Shown here piece by piece: positions 41,713 to 54,408 of a stretch of 64,000 nucleotides of DNA (its first letter is position 1; each line of letters starts with the position of its first letter). The notes under the pieces are model-generated. The model ran no database searches, was not told where the DNA came from, and saw only the letters and a program-made list of their open reading frames with translations. Made by a program: the position numbers and the translations under genes. The DNA is from Rotaria sordida (Eukaryota > Rotifera > Eurotatoria > Philodinida > Philodinidae): the NCBI GenBank assembly GCA_905250125.1, contig CAJNOL010000111.1, forward strand, positions 107,710-171,709, written 5' to 3'.

Positions 41713-44700
41713 TCACTAATAAAGAATTTTCATTTTCCTAAAAGATAAAACTTGTTTATTGAAATCTAACAATTCGAAATGATTAATGTCAATATCGATT
41801 ATCTATTTTACTTTTAGTAAAGCAAACATGTAAATAACCAATCTTATCATTTGAATAAGAATAGAATATTACATTTAATAAACAGACTTTCTTGCGTTTT
41901 TTTTTACAGTTAATTTGTATTCTATTATCGATTGAAGTAAAATTCTAATTTATACTAATTAATATAGAATCTTATCTTAAACAAATCTAAATACTCTTTT
42001 ATTTATTCTATCTTATTTATATTCCAACAAACATTTTTCAAAAAGATAAATATATTCAAATTTATTTCATAGAAATATTATCAATTATCTTCATCTCATC
42101 ATATTCAACGTTGTTTAGAAGCTTTAGGGAATTTATTCAATTATCTAAACATTATTTATTTTTTATAATAGATAAGATCATTTATGGATTCTTTTTATCT
42201 CAACATAAACATAACAAAGACTTAGAAGAATTCCATAAATCATAATATAGTTGAATTTCGATGGTAAAACCTTTTAAAAACATTTTATCATATAGAATAA
42301 TATCTTAGCTATATATAAACCAATCGGATTTGATCATAGATTGTTTTATATTATATGCAGCTTAATCTACTATTTAAAAAAAACTCGGCTATTAAATCTT
42401 ATATTTCTATGTGAAAATTTTTCATTTCGACTGTTCTGATGGTTAAACTGGTAGAAATTTTGTAAATAAAGAGTCCCCACCCTCAAAAGTGAAACCTTTT
42501 TTTAGATACCTCACAGTCAAAATTTCAGTTCGATAGATTGAGTCTACCAATAGTTAACTGAAGACTATGGATCAAAATTTATGTTTCTATGCGTCCTAAA
42601 CGTCTCTGTCATTTCAAATGCTAGAAAGGTTGGCCTGCTTTTAAAATGTAGCTAAAATCTGGCGCTACAACTTGGCAAGGTCTGATTTTTCATTTTTCTC
42701 TTAGCTTATGTTTTTAGAAAACTCCTCTGATAAAATATGAAAAAGCGAAAGTATATAGGCCCATAATAGTTAGTTTTTTATAAACATTAATGGAGAAATC
42801 GAAAAATCCGACTCTGTCAAATTGTAGAGCTAGTTTTTGCCTTCATGTTGACATCAAGCTCAGCTTTCTAACGTTTAAAATGCTGGAAAGTTCTGGGACG
42901 CACAAAAACGTAAAAATCAAAAATCTGATTTTGAGAAAAAACGTTCTTTTTTTCTGTAAGACGTTCATAAAGACCTATATTATATCCTTATATCTCATCA
43001 CAAAATCAATATTCTATAGTGCATTCAAAAGTCAACACTTTTCTCTATCTAACGAGCTGTAAATCACAAGTAACGCTCGTCTGCCGACTCCCACAGCTCT
43101 TTCTCGTAGAAATGCTATTTCTCAACTCTCAACAAATTATTTATGTAGATTATTTCAAAAAGTGAAATGAGCACATTCTCGCTGGGTTTTTCTGTCGGGT
43201 TCGTCTTGGTATTTGAGTTCAGCTGTCTGAACAATGGAAGGTCTGACTTGTTAGATCTAATTAATAGGAACTGACTTCGGATTCAGATTGCCGACCCTCG
43301 ATTACTTTTGGCCATGCTTTGTGGAAATTATTAGTTAATAATCAATTAATAAAAACTGAGTTCGAATTCGGATTCTCTTCCCTCAGTTACCTTGGTCAAC
43401 TTTTTTACAAAATCTTAATAATCAATAATCAGTTAATAATTAATTAAAATTAATCTCTGATTTGAACTTTCCACCCTCGATTACCTTTGATGAAGTTTTA
43501 TATAAAATAATTCCTTTTGTTTTGAGATTATTCTTGGACCAATCAGTGAAGTGCGGACACAGATACAAGCAAGCAGACAATTTATCTTTGCTAGATTCTT
43601 CTCTATGATAAAGATTCTCTATGATAAAGATTCTCTATGATAAAGAGAATAAAATCGACAAGCTTGACTAAAATAGACTTTTTTTAAGGAGGCCCTTAAA
43701 GAGTCGGTCATTGTTTCTGATATAATTATTTAAAAATCTCTTTTAAGGATTTCCTCCTATCGAAAAAGCGATTATTGAGTCAGATAGATTGAAATCATAT
43801 GGAATATTCATCTAGTGGAAAATCTGTGATAACATATTCACTCGTATACAATAACGTTTTTGATAGATATTCAACAAATAATCGTCGATAATAGGTTATT
43901 TAATAAGGGAAAAATCTCTGTAGCCTATTATCATATATATGTTTAAGGTTATGTTTTTATTTAAAAGAGCATATCAGACTGCACTAGTCTTTTTCTTCTT
44001 ATTTTTTATTTTTTATGAGGAGAATAAAAGCATGACAAACTCAATAGGTCGAAAAACTGTCAAAAAATGTTTTTCGATTTATAGAAATACTTTTTTATAT
44101 AATAATAATAATAATAAAGGTTAATAGAAAAAAAAGCAATAAATTGGCTACAATGAAGTTCCTTCGACAATTGTAGAATGTACGATTAGAAAAGTCTAAA
44201 AAGAGAAAAGGCAATAAATATTTGTAACTTTTTATGAAAAAGAAAGATTTATTTGAAGAAGAAAGTGAATTGAAATATTTGTAAAAATGAAAGCATAAAA
44301 TAAAAAGTAATTTTCTTTCTAAAATATTCAATGTCAATCTATAAAGATTATCATTATTGAGATAAATCTATAAAAAGATAGATCGATCTCTCATCTTCCA
44401 TAAATGACATTTTCTCTATTTGATATCTCGGTTTTTTTTCGAAAAATTTCCATTATTTTCTGCTTGAAAAAAAAAATTCCTTTTTCTCAGTTAATGTAAT
44501 GTCAAGATGCACGGAACGGCAAAGTCTTTTTTTTTTAATAAACCTTTGTTACGATCGAATAAAAGATAATTTTTATATTTTGAGATTTTTTCAATTTTTC
44601 TTTGCATTAAAATAAATAAATGAGAGAAAAAAAATCTCTCTCATTGTCTAAACGTTGATATTTTATTAAAAAGAAAAATAAATAAACTATATAGAATGAA

Positions 44701-46423
44701 GACCCAGAAACAATTCTCGCTTTGAAAATAATCTATTTTTGATAGTTATTTTTTGAATATTTTCGTCGAATGTCATCCTTTAAGTCTTAATATTTAAGGT
44801 TAGTCTTCCTACTGATGAAAATGTCATGTATCTAACTGAATGATCGATTTTTGAGGAAGAAAGATAAAATAAATCAATGTTGAATATTGATTAAAGAAAA
44901 ATATTAGTTTGAAATTGTTAAGATAGATGTTATTATTTAGTTGAATAAGAATATTTCTATTAACTTATTATTTAATATGACAATATTAATATATATTATT
45001 ATTTTATCTTAATTTTATTATTTTTCAATTTTTAGAAATTTTCACAATCAAACCTTCTTAGATTATTCAAGATAAATAAAAATGATATAAATTTGTTAAC
45101 CTTTAAACAATATAGATTTATATGAAAAATTCTTCATTTTCAATCTAAACAATGTGCTTCCAAAGTGATCTATTCAAATATAAATTGAATATCTTGTCTA
45201 TTTGTTAACCAAATATTGATAATCTTCTTGTTTTTTTTGTTATATTTAAAATAAAAATCTCTCAAGTTTTATATTAATTGTTGAAAAGTATTATAATTGA
45301 TATGAATTGAAAAAAAAAATTTATTCAATATATTATTAAAAACATTAGAATCATTTTTTCCTTGTTTCATTGATTTCATTATTTAAATAATATATCGTCT
45401 TTCCAACTTTATTTTCTTATTGATTTCTATTTTATATTATTTAAGATAAATAATCGAATTATCTTTTATCTTTATATTCTACCTTCTAAGATATTAACCA
45501 TTATTTATCAATCGATCATTATAGGAAATAGTTTCATATAATAATAGATCAATTTCTATAAAGATATAAAATTCAATCTGATTATATAGATAAATCAACT
45601 TTTGTTTTTTGACTATTTTATTTTATAAAGAAAAGCAAATATATAGATTGATTATTTGTTTGATTGACCTTAGACATAATATATTGATTTAATATAAATT
45701 CAAATCACTTTTTTTTACTACGATTGATAGATAAATAATTGAATAAATATAAAAAAATGTGTCTATTCACAATCCTAGAAACATTCAAAATCAATCTATC
45801 TGAAGAAAAAGAAAAAAAAACGTTTTCTTCTTATTTAGTTGATTTTCAACAATGAATAGAAAAGAATTTCGATATTTCAACAAGTAGATCAATGTCTTCA
45901 TTATAGAATTCTAAACTACGATTGATATGACTGGATGAATATTGTCTATAAAATTTAAAAAAAAACACATGAAAAAATAGGAAATTACATTTAAATTGTT
46001 TCTAATAGGGACGAAACACAAAGATAATTATTGATTAGAATAGATTTTATAAAACTAAATGAATTTATTTTCGAATATCAACCATAAATAAGAGTAATAT
46101 ATTTCAATAGAATATATCGGTATCGATTCAATAAAATAGACTCATTTAGTTTTAACTAATAGAAGTTTACTCAAAGTTTTTATCAATAGATGTTAACATA
46201 AACAAATCTTATTATTAATTAAATTCTTATTCTTGAAATCATCAAAGGAATTTAACCTCTGATAAACGAAGAAAAGTTGATGTCTTAAACCTTTGATTGA
46301 TTTATTTCACTTATCATTTTAAATAAAAAGACATAAAAACAAATTTTATTAATCATTGTTTTCCTAGATAATAATGGCTGATAGTTATTTAGTGAGGATA
46401 AATATCTATATTATTTAACACGA
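41713..46423. other. gene-free region with dispersed repeats
   Basis: About 42430-43570 is repeat-derived. Three ~90-bp degenerate tandem units share a CCCTCGATTACCTTTG motif (near 43295, 43380 and 43474), and a segment is shared with about 38.9 kb. The frame at 42790-43062 lies in this repeat. The rest is AT-rich with no gene seen. Confidence 0.45.
43599..43646 (+). repeat. three perfect 16-bp tandem repeats
   Basis: The unit TTCTCTATGATAAAGA occurs three times head to tail without mismatch. Confidence 0.9.
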
Positions 46424-47190
46424 ATAACAGATCAATCGAAACTTTTCAGAGAAAATCTTTGTTCATTTTTGATCCGCTTCAAACTCTTTTCGATGAGTCA
46501 AAATCTGTAGGTTATTAGGAGAATTTTGTGCTCTTTTCAAATATGATCTTAGAAATTTTCTCTTAAGATTTGTTCGAGAGTAGTGAGATAACCTTTGAAA
46601 GGCTCAAAAATTGACTTGAATAATGTACCAAGAGGTTTTTGATGATACTTATAACTTCCTGTCCGAAGATGATAAAACTTGTCGGAGTTGCTCATTTTCT
46701 AGAATCGACACTTGTTTACAAAATGTCATTTTGAATTAACCTCTTACTTTTAAGCAACGTGAACTTATAGACATTTTCTCAAGAGCTTCTTTCTACATAA
46801 AGCATTTTTTCGTGAAAAAGTCGATTTTTTTCAAAAAAAAGGCTTTAGGAAAAAACGAAAATTGAAGTGACTTATAAAACGTAGAACTAATAGATTTTCT
46901 AGGGTATTATCTGCTCTACAAGTTGATATATTATTTAAAGATTCTAACTATTAGTTTCGCATTCCAATAGTCAAAATAGAAAAATCTTCAGAAAAATTTA
47001 CTGTCGAAACTAATTTTTTTGACTTTTCAAAGATTATTTGACTACTCTCGAACAAACCATAAGACAAGATTTCTAAGATCATATTCAGAAAGAGCAGAAA
47101 ATTCTTATAATAAATCATAGATTTTGACTCGTCGAAGAAACTTTCAAGCAGACAAACATTTACTCTGAAAACTTTCGATTGACCCGTTAT
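46424..47190. mobile_element. long inverted-repeat element
   Basis: Left end ATAACAGATCAATCGAAA matches the right end TTTCGATTGACCCGTTAT in reverse complement. The arms continue for about 200 bp (GAGTCAAAATCT, ATGATCTTAGAAAT, TGTTCGAGAGTAGT). About 767 bp, no coding frame, fold-back/MITE type. No target duplication recognised. Confidence 0.65.
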
Positions 47191-48365
47191 CTATTAAGGT
47201 TATCCCTATGAAAAAAGCAAAAGTTTGAACCAGATTGAATAACTACTAATCAAAAAGTGTCGTTATACCAACGAAGAGAAGCAAAGATATTTGAATTATT
47301 TCTCTTAGTAATATATATTGAGCCATCCCTAACATTTTATTGAGATATCCAATGATTGATGGTAGAGATATGATTGACTCTCTTACCTTTATAATATATG
47401 AAGGTGTAAGATTAGGAATATCTCAATTATGAACATATTTGGGAATCTGATCAATCTCGATTGAATCGAAGAAGATCCAACAAATGATTTTCTCCTTAAC
47501 AAACATAATTACCAACGAAAATAAAAATATTGAGATCTACGATTGATGATTAGTCATTTATTTTATTTTTATTCTTATTTAATTGTTAAACAAATTTTTA
47601 TCTTTAATTATAAAAATATTCTTCTCTAAAATAAATTCTGATTAACTTAATATATTGATTAAATCTATCATTTTTATGATCAATTAATTATATTGATTAA
47701 AATATTCGAACAAAACTTTAACTAAATATTAATATCGTTTAATAAAATCAATTATTTATTGAATATTTATTTTATATTTGAATAGATCTCAACATTTTCC
47801 AAATATTTAAACATCTAACAGTTAAATTAAATGAAATAATATCAATAATAATTATTCTAAAATTAATTAAATAAATCTTATAATCATCAAAGATTTTATT
47901 AAAAAGAAATCATCTTATTAAACAATGTCTCCAAATATAATTCAACGAAAGGACACCAATTTTAATATTATTCACTTCAAAGAATAAAAACTCTCTTTGT
48001 GCTATTCGTCGATTAGAAAAAATATCAACTTTTATCATAATTATTTACAATTCAAGATCCATCAAATCTTCCTCATTAAAACGTCAAAAATAAAAAGGAA
48101 ATTCCATAAGGGACAGTAATTTTAGTTTATTATTTAATACATTGATACATCTTAAAAAAGTAACCTCATTTTCTCAAAGATGCTAAACTCTCACCACATC
48201 CTCAAAAAATATTCAACTTTTTCAAATTGAATAATGGTGACTAGTTTTTAAATAACTCCACTCTAGCTAAATGAGAAAATCAATGAAATTTTTCTTAATA
48301 GTACAATTAAATAGTCACGTTCTATAATCAAAATTTCATAGTTTCCTTTCATTGATCACCAAATA

Positions 48366-48959
48366 TAAACTGGGCCGCAAAAGTTTAAGACACGTTTATT
48401 TTGAAGTTTTTCATCTCTGATGATTAGCTAGGTCAGATTGAAATAGTCATTTTTATAGCTATTGAAATTTTCTATCAAATAGAATATATATCAAATTTTT
48501 AAAACAAACTTTATCAACAGAGTTTTATAGAAAACCGTGACAGAAGAATTTTTCAATATGACCATCTCAACGAGCAGAAAATCAAGGGTCGAACAGCTCT
48601 CAAAGATATTTCCTCACAAAGTTCTTACCATTATTTGTTGATTTTTGTAAAAAAGATCCCTAAAATTCGATTAAAACCGCATTTTTTCTAATGGTTAGAA
48701 CTTTATGAGGGAATATCTTTGAGAGCTGTTCGACCCTTGATTTTGTGCTCGTTGAGATGGTCATATTGAAAAATCCTTCTGTCACGATTTTCTATAAAAC
48801 TCTGTTGATAAAGTTTGTTTTTAAAATTTGATATATATATTATATTGGATAGAGAATTTGAATAGCTATAAAAATGACTATTTCAATCTGACCTAGCTAA
48901 TCATTAGAGATGAAAAACTTGAAAAATAAACGTGTCTTAAACTTTGACGATCCAGTTTA
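48366..48959. mobile_element. Tc1/mariner-type MITE flanked by TA
   Basis: Element 48368-48957 is flanked by TA dinucleotides (48366-48367, 48958-48959). Termini AACTGGGCCGCAAAAGTTTA and its imperfect complement at the right end carry the AAAGTTTAAGACAC motif seen in many Tc1/mariner ends. The arms are nearly complementary over about 260 bp, leaving a short central loop near 48660. No transposase. Confidence 0.75.
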
Positions 48960-49458
48960 GGTGTTATAATATGAAAAAATAAAATTCCGTAATGGTTGAC
49001 TAAGCCAATAAGCAATTTTTTAGCATAAAATTAAAGATGAGATTTTCCTCCGTAAAGTGATTGATGAATCAAGAATAACTCACGGATGGGCGAACTGACT
49101 TTTTCATAGAAACAAAGAAAAAAAGTTAAATAGACACAGTTTACTTAAATGAAAATTGTTCGAATAAATAATCTCTAAATGTTGAGGGAGTATCAATCAA
49201 AAGTAGATATTTGTCAATATGAAGTTGAAAGCAGATATTTGAAATATATAATATTATTTTGTTAAAGGGATATCATTTATATAATGATTGAATAATAAGT
49301 AATATTCTTTTCTTTTTAATAAATAAAAAAGAAATATTTGTTATTGATGTCAATATATAATTATATTCTTCTTCTTTTTTTTTATAATATCAATAGAAAA
49401 GACACACGCACACATAAAAATGCGAATGATGATTATAATGCGTAATTTGTTTGTTGTT

Positions 49459-49880
49459 TTAATCGAATAAACCAAATCCCTAAAGAATAAATAAAAAAAG
49501 TTAATTGGTTATAATGGTTTTTGTTTTTGTGAACAAACCATATCATCTCCTTCTTCATCTGATTCATCTTTTTTCTTTTCTTCTTTCTTTGGTTCTTCTT
49601 TAGCAGCAGGTTTAGCAGTAGTTGCTGCTCCTCCAGTTGTTGTTGATGCTCCTTCAGTTGATGAAACCGATGCACCACCAACAGGTAAACTAGATAATTT
49701 TTTGGTACCTTCTTCAATTATTTGATCAACATTTTTTCCTTTACATGCATCGATTACTTTTTGTGCTTTTGCATTGTCACAATCAATTCCGACGCTTCCA
49801 AGAATTTTTGATATTGTTGAGACATCAGGATTTGTATTTCCAGCAAGTGTTGCAAGAACATAAGCTGCTGCGTAACGCAT
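49459..49880 (-). CDS. RPLP2: 60S acidic ribosomal protein P2, two exons (120 aa)
   Basis: Exon 1 49880-49539 (114 codons), then an intron with donor GTTTGT and acceptor CTTTAG. Exon 2 49479-49459 encodes only GFGLFD and the stop. The N-terminal domain MRYAAAYVLATLAGN, with ILGSVGIDCD and KNVDQIIEEG, is the P2 dimerisation fold. It is followed by an Ala/Thr-rich hinge and the acidic tail EEKKKDESDEEGDDM completed by GFGLFD, the conserved stalk C-terminus that recruits elongation factors. P2 dimerises with P1 and binds P0 on the large subunit. Reading through the intron would replace the conserved ending, so the splice is well supported. Length is typical (about 110-120 aa). Confidence 0.95.
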
Positions 49881-50421
49881 TTTTATTCTTGAATTAAATA
49901 ATAATGATTCTAAAAAAAGTCTCTAAAATAAATAAAAAACATATAGTTGAATAGATATATAATTTTAAAAATGATTAAATGTAACTGATCATCATTCTAA
50001 TAGAGAATAAACCTCGACGAAATGAAAAAAGTGAATATGCATAATTGCATTAAAAATGTTAAATGAAATAATAATCAATTGGTCAATTAAATAGACGAAT
50101 AGAAATATTTAAAGGTTAAGAACAAGGAAAATATTGTTTGTTGCTTTTTTGTTGCCTCTCTCTCTCTCTCTCTCTCTCGTTTTTTCTCTCTTAACTCGTT
50201 TTGTTTTATCGTCTAACTTGTTCGTATTATTCTATTAAACTTCTATTCGATGTCATACCTCACTTTTATTTCTATAAATTCATTCCAATTATTATATTTA
50301 TTTATATAAAAAGAAAATCACCTATTCAAAAAGAAATAAATTTATATTTAATTATAATTTATTTAAATAAATCTTCATTAAAATAATAAAACTGGCTAAC
50401 AATTATTCAACTGATGTTGAT
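49881..50421. other. intergenic region between divergent RPLP2 and PP2A B55 genes
   Basis: About 540 bases separate two divergently transcribed genes and presumably hold both promoters. A (TC)n tract lies at about 50155-50178. No TATA box assigned. Confidence 0.55.
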
Positions 50422-53400
50422 ATGCAGAGTTTGTTTTACATTTTTATTAATAATAAAAAAAAAAGGAATTTTTTTTTAAATAAAATTTTTATTATAAATT
50501 GTAGGTAGTAGCAATGATAGCGATCTACTCGATTGGTATCCATCACAGGTTAAAGGACCAGTTGATGATGAAGTACAAGAAGGTTTTACCTTTTTTGTTT
50601 TTATTAATTATATTAATTATTCTTTGTTGATTTTTATTTTAGCTGATTTAATATCAAGTGTGGAATTTAATGAAGATGGAGAATTACTTGCTGTCGGTGA
50701 TAAAGGCGGCAGAATTGTTGTTTTTCAACGTGAACAACAAGTAATTCAGATTTAAATATATATAGATATATAATTCAAATTAATTCTATAACCATAAATC
50801 AATAGTTTATTTTATAATAACTAATCATTATTATCCTTTAAACTTGAGTAATTACATAATGATTAACTAGAAACTTTCATTTGATAACATAGGTAAAGTT
50901 ACCTCCATATTCGACCTTTTTCTGTCCGGATTCATATTTTGACTTGGGTTATCTCTCTACTTGTTTGGGTTATATGCAGAATTAAATTCTGCATCGAATG
51001 ATACTAATTTCGACCTAACACTGTTACCGTCATCTACTGATTTTTGCCCGACAACCCTAGTCGAAATTAGTATTATTCGACGGAGAATTGAATTTCGAAC
51101 TCAACCCAACCATTTGTAGAGCTAACCCAAGTGAGAGACCGAATCCAGACGCGAAATACTTTTGGAAAAGTCCCCAAAAAAATCAGTCTTTTGAATATAA
51201 ATGAGATTTTTGCTCGACGACACAGTCGAAAATAGCATCATTCGATAGAGAATTGAATTCTGCATATAACCCAAACAAGTAGAGAGCCAATCCAAGTCAA
51301 AAAACGAATCCGGACAGAAAAAACTCGAATATAAAGCTAACTTTACTTAGGTGATTTGATATGAAATGAAATTTGTGATAATTCGTTTGGTTTAAATTGT
51401 TATTTATATTCTAGAGAAACTGACTGTGAGAGTAGTGTTTAACGGTGAAGGAGTATATCCAATCTGAATAGGTAGCCGTTTTCTAGATACTGTGAAAATA
51501 TATATATTTCTATTTGTTCGTTTTCTAAAATAGAATATTTAAATTGAAGTAGATCAATATCATTTGTAATTCAACAATATTGAACATATTTTAGTTAAAT
51601 AAAAAATCTTTTTCTTTTTTCTATAATTCAATAAGCTTGTTAAATAATGAGAAAATTTTCAATTAAACCAACATGAAAAATATAGTCAATACCTTTTAAA
51701 ATTAAAATATATCAATTATTACATATGATAATCAATTGACTAAGGAAGTTCCCTCACTCATTATTTTCCAGTGAAAATAAAATACATTATGTAAAAGGAA
51801 ATGAGTTATAAATATCTAGAAAAAAGTCTGCGTCTTTATCTATTTGGTGTTGATAAGCAGTATATATAGATTAGTTTTTAAAATGAATGTAGATTGTAAA
51901 AAAAAGTAAAATTGATTAATTTTGTTTAGAGAAACAGTTCATCACGTCGTTATGAATATAATGTTTATATAACATTTCATTCTCATGAACCGGAATTTGA
52001 TTATTTAAAAAGTTTGGAAATTGAAGAAAAAATCAATCAGATACGTTGGCTTAAACGAAAAAATCCTGCACATTTTCTTCTATCGACGAATGGTTTGAAG
52101 AAATATTTTTTTTATTTTTTATTTTTTTGTTTTATATTGTTTAGATAAAACTGTTAAATTATGGAAAATATCTGAAAAAACTAAACGAGCTGAAGGATAT
52201 AATTTACGTGATGATAATGGAACAATTCGTTCATCGAATTCTCTAACTAATTTACGTATACCAGTTATTAGGTGAAATTTGTTATTTAGATTTTATTTAT
52301 TTAAAATCGAAATTTTTCTTTTCTTTTTATTTTCTAGACCTATGGAATTAATGGTTGAAGCAACACCTAAACGTGTTTTTGGTAATGCTCATACATATCA
52401 TATTAATTCAATATCATTAAATAGTGATCAAGAAACTTTTTTATCTGCCGATGATTTACGAATTAATTTATGGCATACTGAAGTTACAGATCAAAGTTTT
52501 AGTAGGTTTTTTTTCTTTTTATATTAAATCAAAATCAATTTATTTAAACATACTAACATTCAACTATTCATAGATAAATTATCTTTTTTATTAATCATAT
52601 TTATCATTCAAATATTTTCACCGAAAGATTTAATTCAATCTTTGGTATTAAACTTCTTAACAGAGCTACGCGAAACTAGTCGTCTGCGGGACAAGAAATC
52701 GGCTCACTTTTTTATGGCCCAGCCCAAAATGGTCCGAACATTATTTAGACCCGCCCGATCCGATTCAATGTTTGTTCAGCCCGTTCCGGGCCCGAAACAA
52801 ATTTCGTTTACAAAGAATTTTTTTCTCGACAGGCAGTTATTTCATCTTTTTCGGCTTTTATAAAAGATGATGGCCAAGAGGGGGGGGGAGGAGGTAGTAT
52901 GGAGAAGGTTTCACCGTAATCTCCTTCGGGGATGAGGCAAATCTGAGAAAAATTTATGTCAAGAAAGGATAAAATCATCGGGCCCAGCGGCTTGTTTCGA
53001 TGGCTGGTACTTATTGAGTTCTTGATTGTTTATCTTTGTGATAAAAATGTTCCCATGGAAATATTATTTTCAAAGAGATGTTTAGTAAAATAAATAATAG
53101 AAATTGAAGAAAAAAGTATAAATTCGATGGACTGTTTTCAATCGTAGTTTGACAAAGAAAAAACTACGTCCAAATGAGAGAATGAGACTATATTGGATAA
53201 CTTTTTGATCGTCCTGTGGAGGTCTGTTTCCTAATGTCTGATCGATATTTGAATAGATTCTATTATATATGAATTGACTTGTAAAATCTAGTTAGTTCGT
53301 TTTCTTTTTTGTTGGTTGAACTTAATCTGACATTTTATTGAGATAAAATAGAGAAACTCTAGAGGTTTTTTTTTTAATCTAAGAATTTGAATTGTTTTTG

Positions 53401-54408
53401 TTTTTCTTGTAAAGTTTATTGATAAAATAATTAGATTGAAGAATAGATCCGAATAATGGTTAAATTCTAGTTTTTTGATTAATTTCGTTGATAAATTTAA
53501 ATATTTTTAAAATATGTTTGATATATGTATTGTAAAAAGTAAAATGTTTAGATATTGTTGATATAAAACCATCAAATATGGAAGATTTAACTGAAGTGAT
53601 AACTGGTGCCGAATTTCATCCACGTGAATGTAATTTATTTGTATACAGTAGTTCTCGAGGTATAATACGTCTTTGCGATATGCGACAATCAGCACTTTGT
53701 GATCGACATTGTAAAGGTAAAATATTTGAAGTAAAGTTTAATTTAATTTTGTTTTAATTTTGTTTATTAAAATAATAAATAAAAATTAGTATTTGAAGAA
53801 AATGAAGATCCAACAACACGAAGTTTTTTTTCTGAAATAATATCATCAATAAGTGATATTAAATTTAGTCATTCAGGAAGATATATGTTAACAAGAGATT
53901 TTCTTAATTTAAAAGTATGGGATTTACAAATGAATAATAGACCTCTTCAAATATATCCAATACATGAATATCTTAGAACAAAATTATGTGTTTTATATGA
54001 AAATGATTGTATTTTTGATAAATTTCAATGTTGTTGGTCACCACGTGATGAGTAAGTTTATTTTCTAATAAATAAATAAATAAATAAATAATTTATTTAA
54101 ATAAAAGTCATTTATTAACTGGTTCTTATCATAATTTATTTAAAATGACATCACGTTTAACACAAAAAGATGTTATATTTGAATCATCACGTGAACAAGC
54201 AATACGTCCTCGACAATTATTAAAATCTAAAAAAGTTCTTCAATCAGCTCGTCGTACTCGTCGTGATGAAATAAATCCAGATAATTTAGAATTTTCAAAA
54301 AAAATTCTTCATTGTGCTTATCATCCAACAGATGATATTATTGCTATTGCAACAGCACATAATCTATTTACATATGTTGCTAAAGATTCATCATCATTAT
54401 CATCTTAG
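50422..54408 (+). CDS. PPP2R2A: PP2A regulatory subunit B55, WD40 protein, 9 coding exons (454 aa)
   Basis: Exons 50422-50428 (inferred), 50505-50582, 50643-50740, 51930-52092, 52145-52271, 52338-52501, 53552-53716, 53790-54051, 54108-54408; all keep frame. It is the substrate-targeting subunit of protein phosphatase 2A: a seven-blade beta propeller bound to the scaffold A and catalytic C subunits. Diagnostic stretches are [147 protein letters not shown] and [10 protein letters not shown]. Human is 447 aa. The first exon is only 7 coding bases (Met-Gln plus one base) before a GTTTGT donor. That start is inferred because vertebrate genes also break there. The exact vertebrate paralogue (A-D) cannot be assigned. 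Introns 50741-51929 and 52502-53551 are long and repeat-bearing. Confidence 0.95.
50879..51361. mobile_element. MITE with 8-bp target duplication in the B55 gene
   Basis: ATTTGATA flanks the element on both sides (50879-50886, 51354-51361). The terminal arms pair over about 120 bp: AGGTAAAGTTA at the left with TAACTTTACTT at the right, then CTGTCCGGATTC and TTGGGTTATATGCAGAATT. The body is 467 bp, no coding frame. An 8-bp duplication is the rule for hAT and a few other DNA transposon superfamilies; the termini do not decide which. Confidence 0.75.
52664..53011. mobile_element. probable GC-richer repeat insertion in a B55 intron
   Basis: A block rich in GCCC and CCGGGCCC motifs and a run of nine G (near 52880) sits in an AT-rich intron. 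Its ends show a weak inverted match (CGAAACTAGTCGTCTGCGGG with CCCAGCGGCTTGTTTCG). Likely a decayed transposable element. Confidence 0.4.

Noticed and set aside
42790-43062. 90-codon frame
   Set aside because: Repeat-derived sequence; no recognisable motif or splice signals.
49509-49538. RPLP2 ending read through as MVCSQKQKPL
   Set aside because: The intron donor follows the conserved Met and the next exon restores GFGLFD, the invariant C-terminus.
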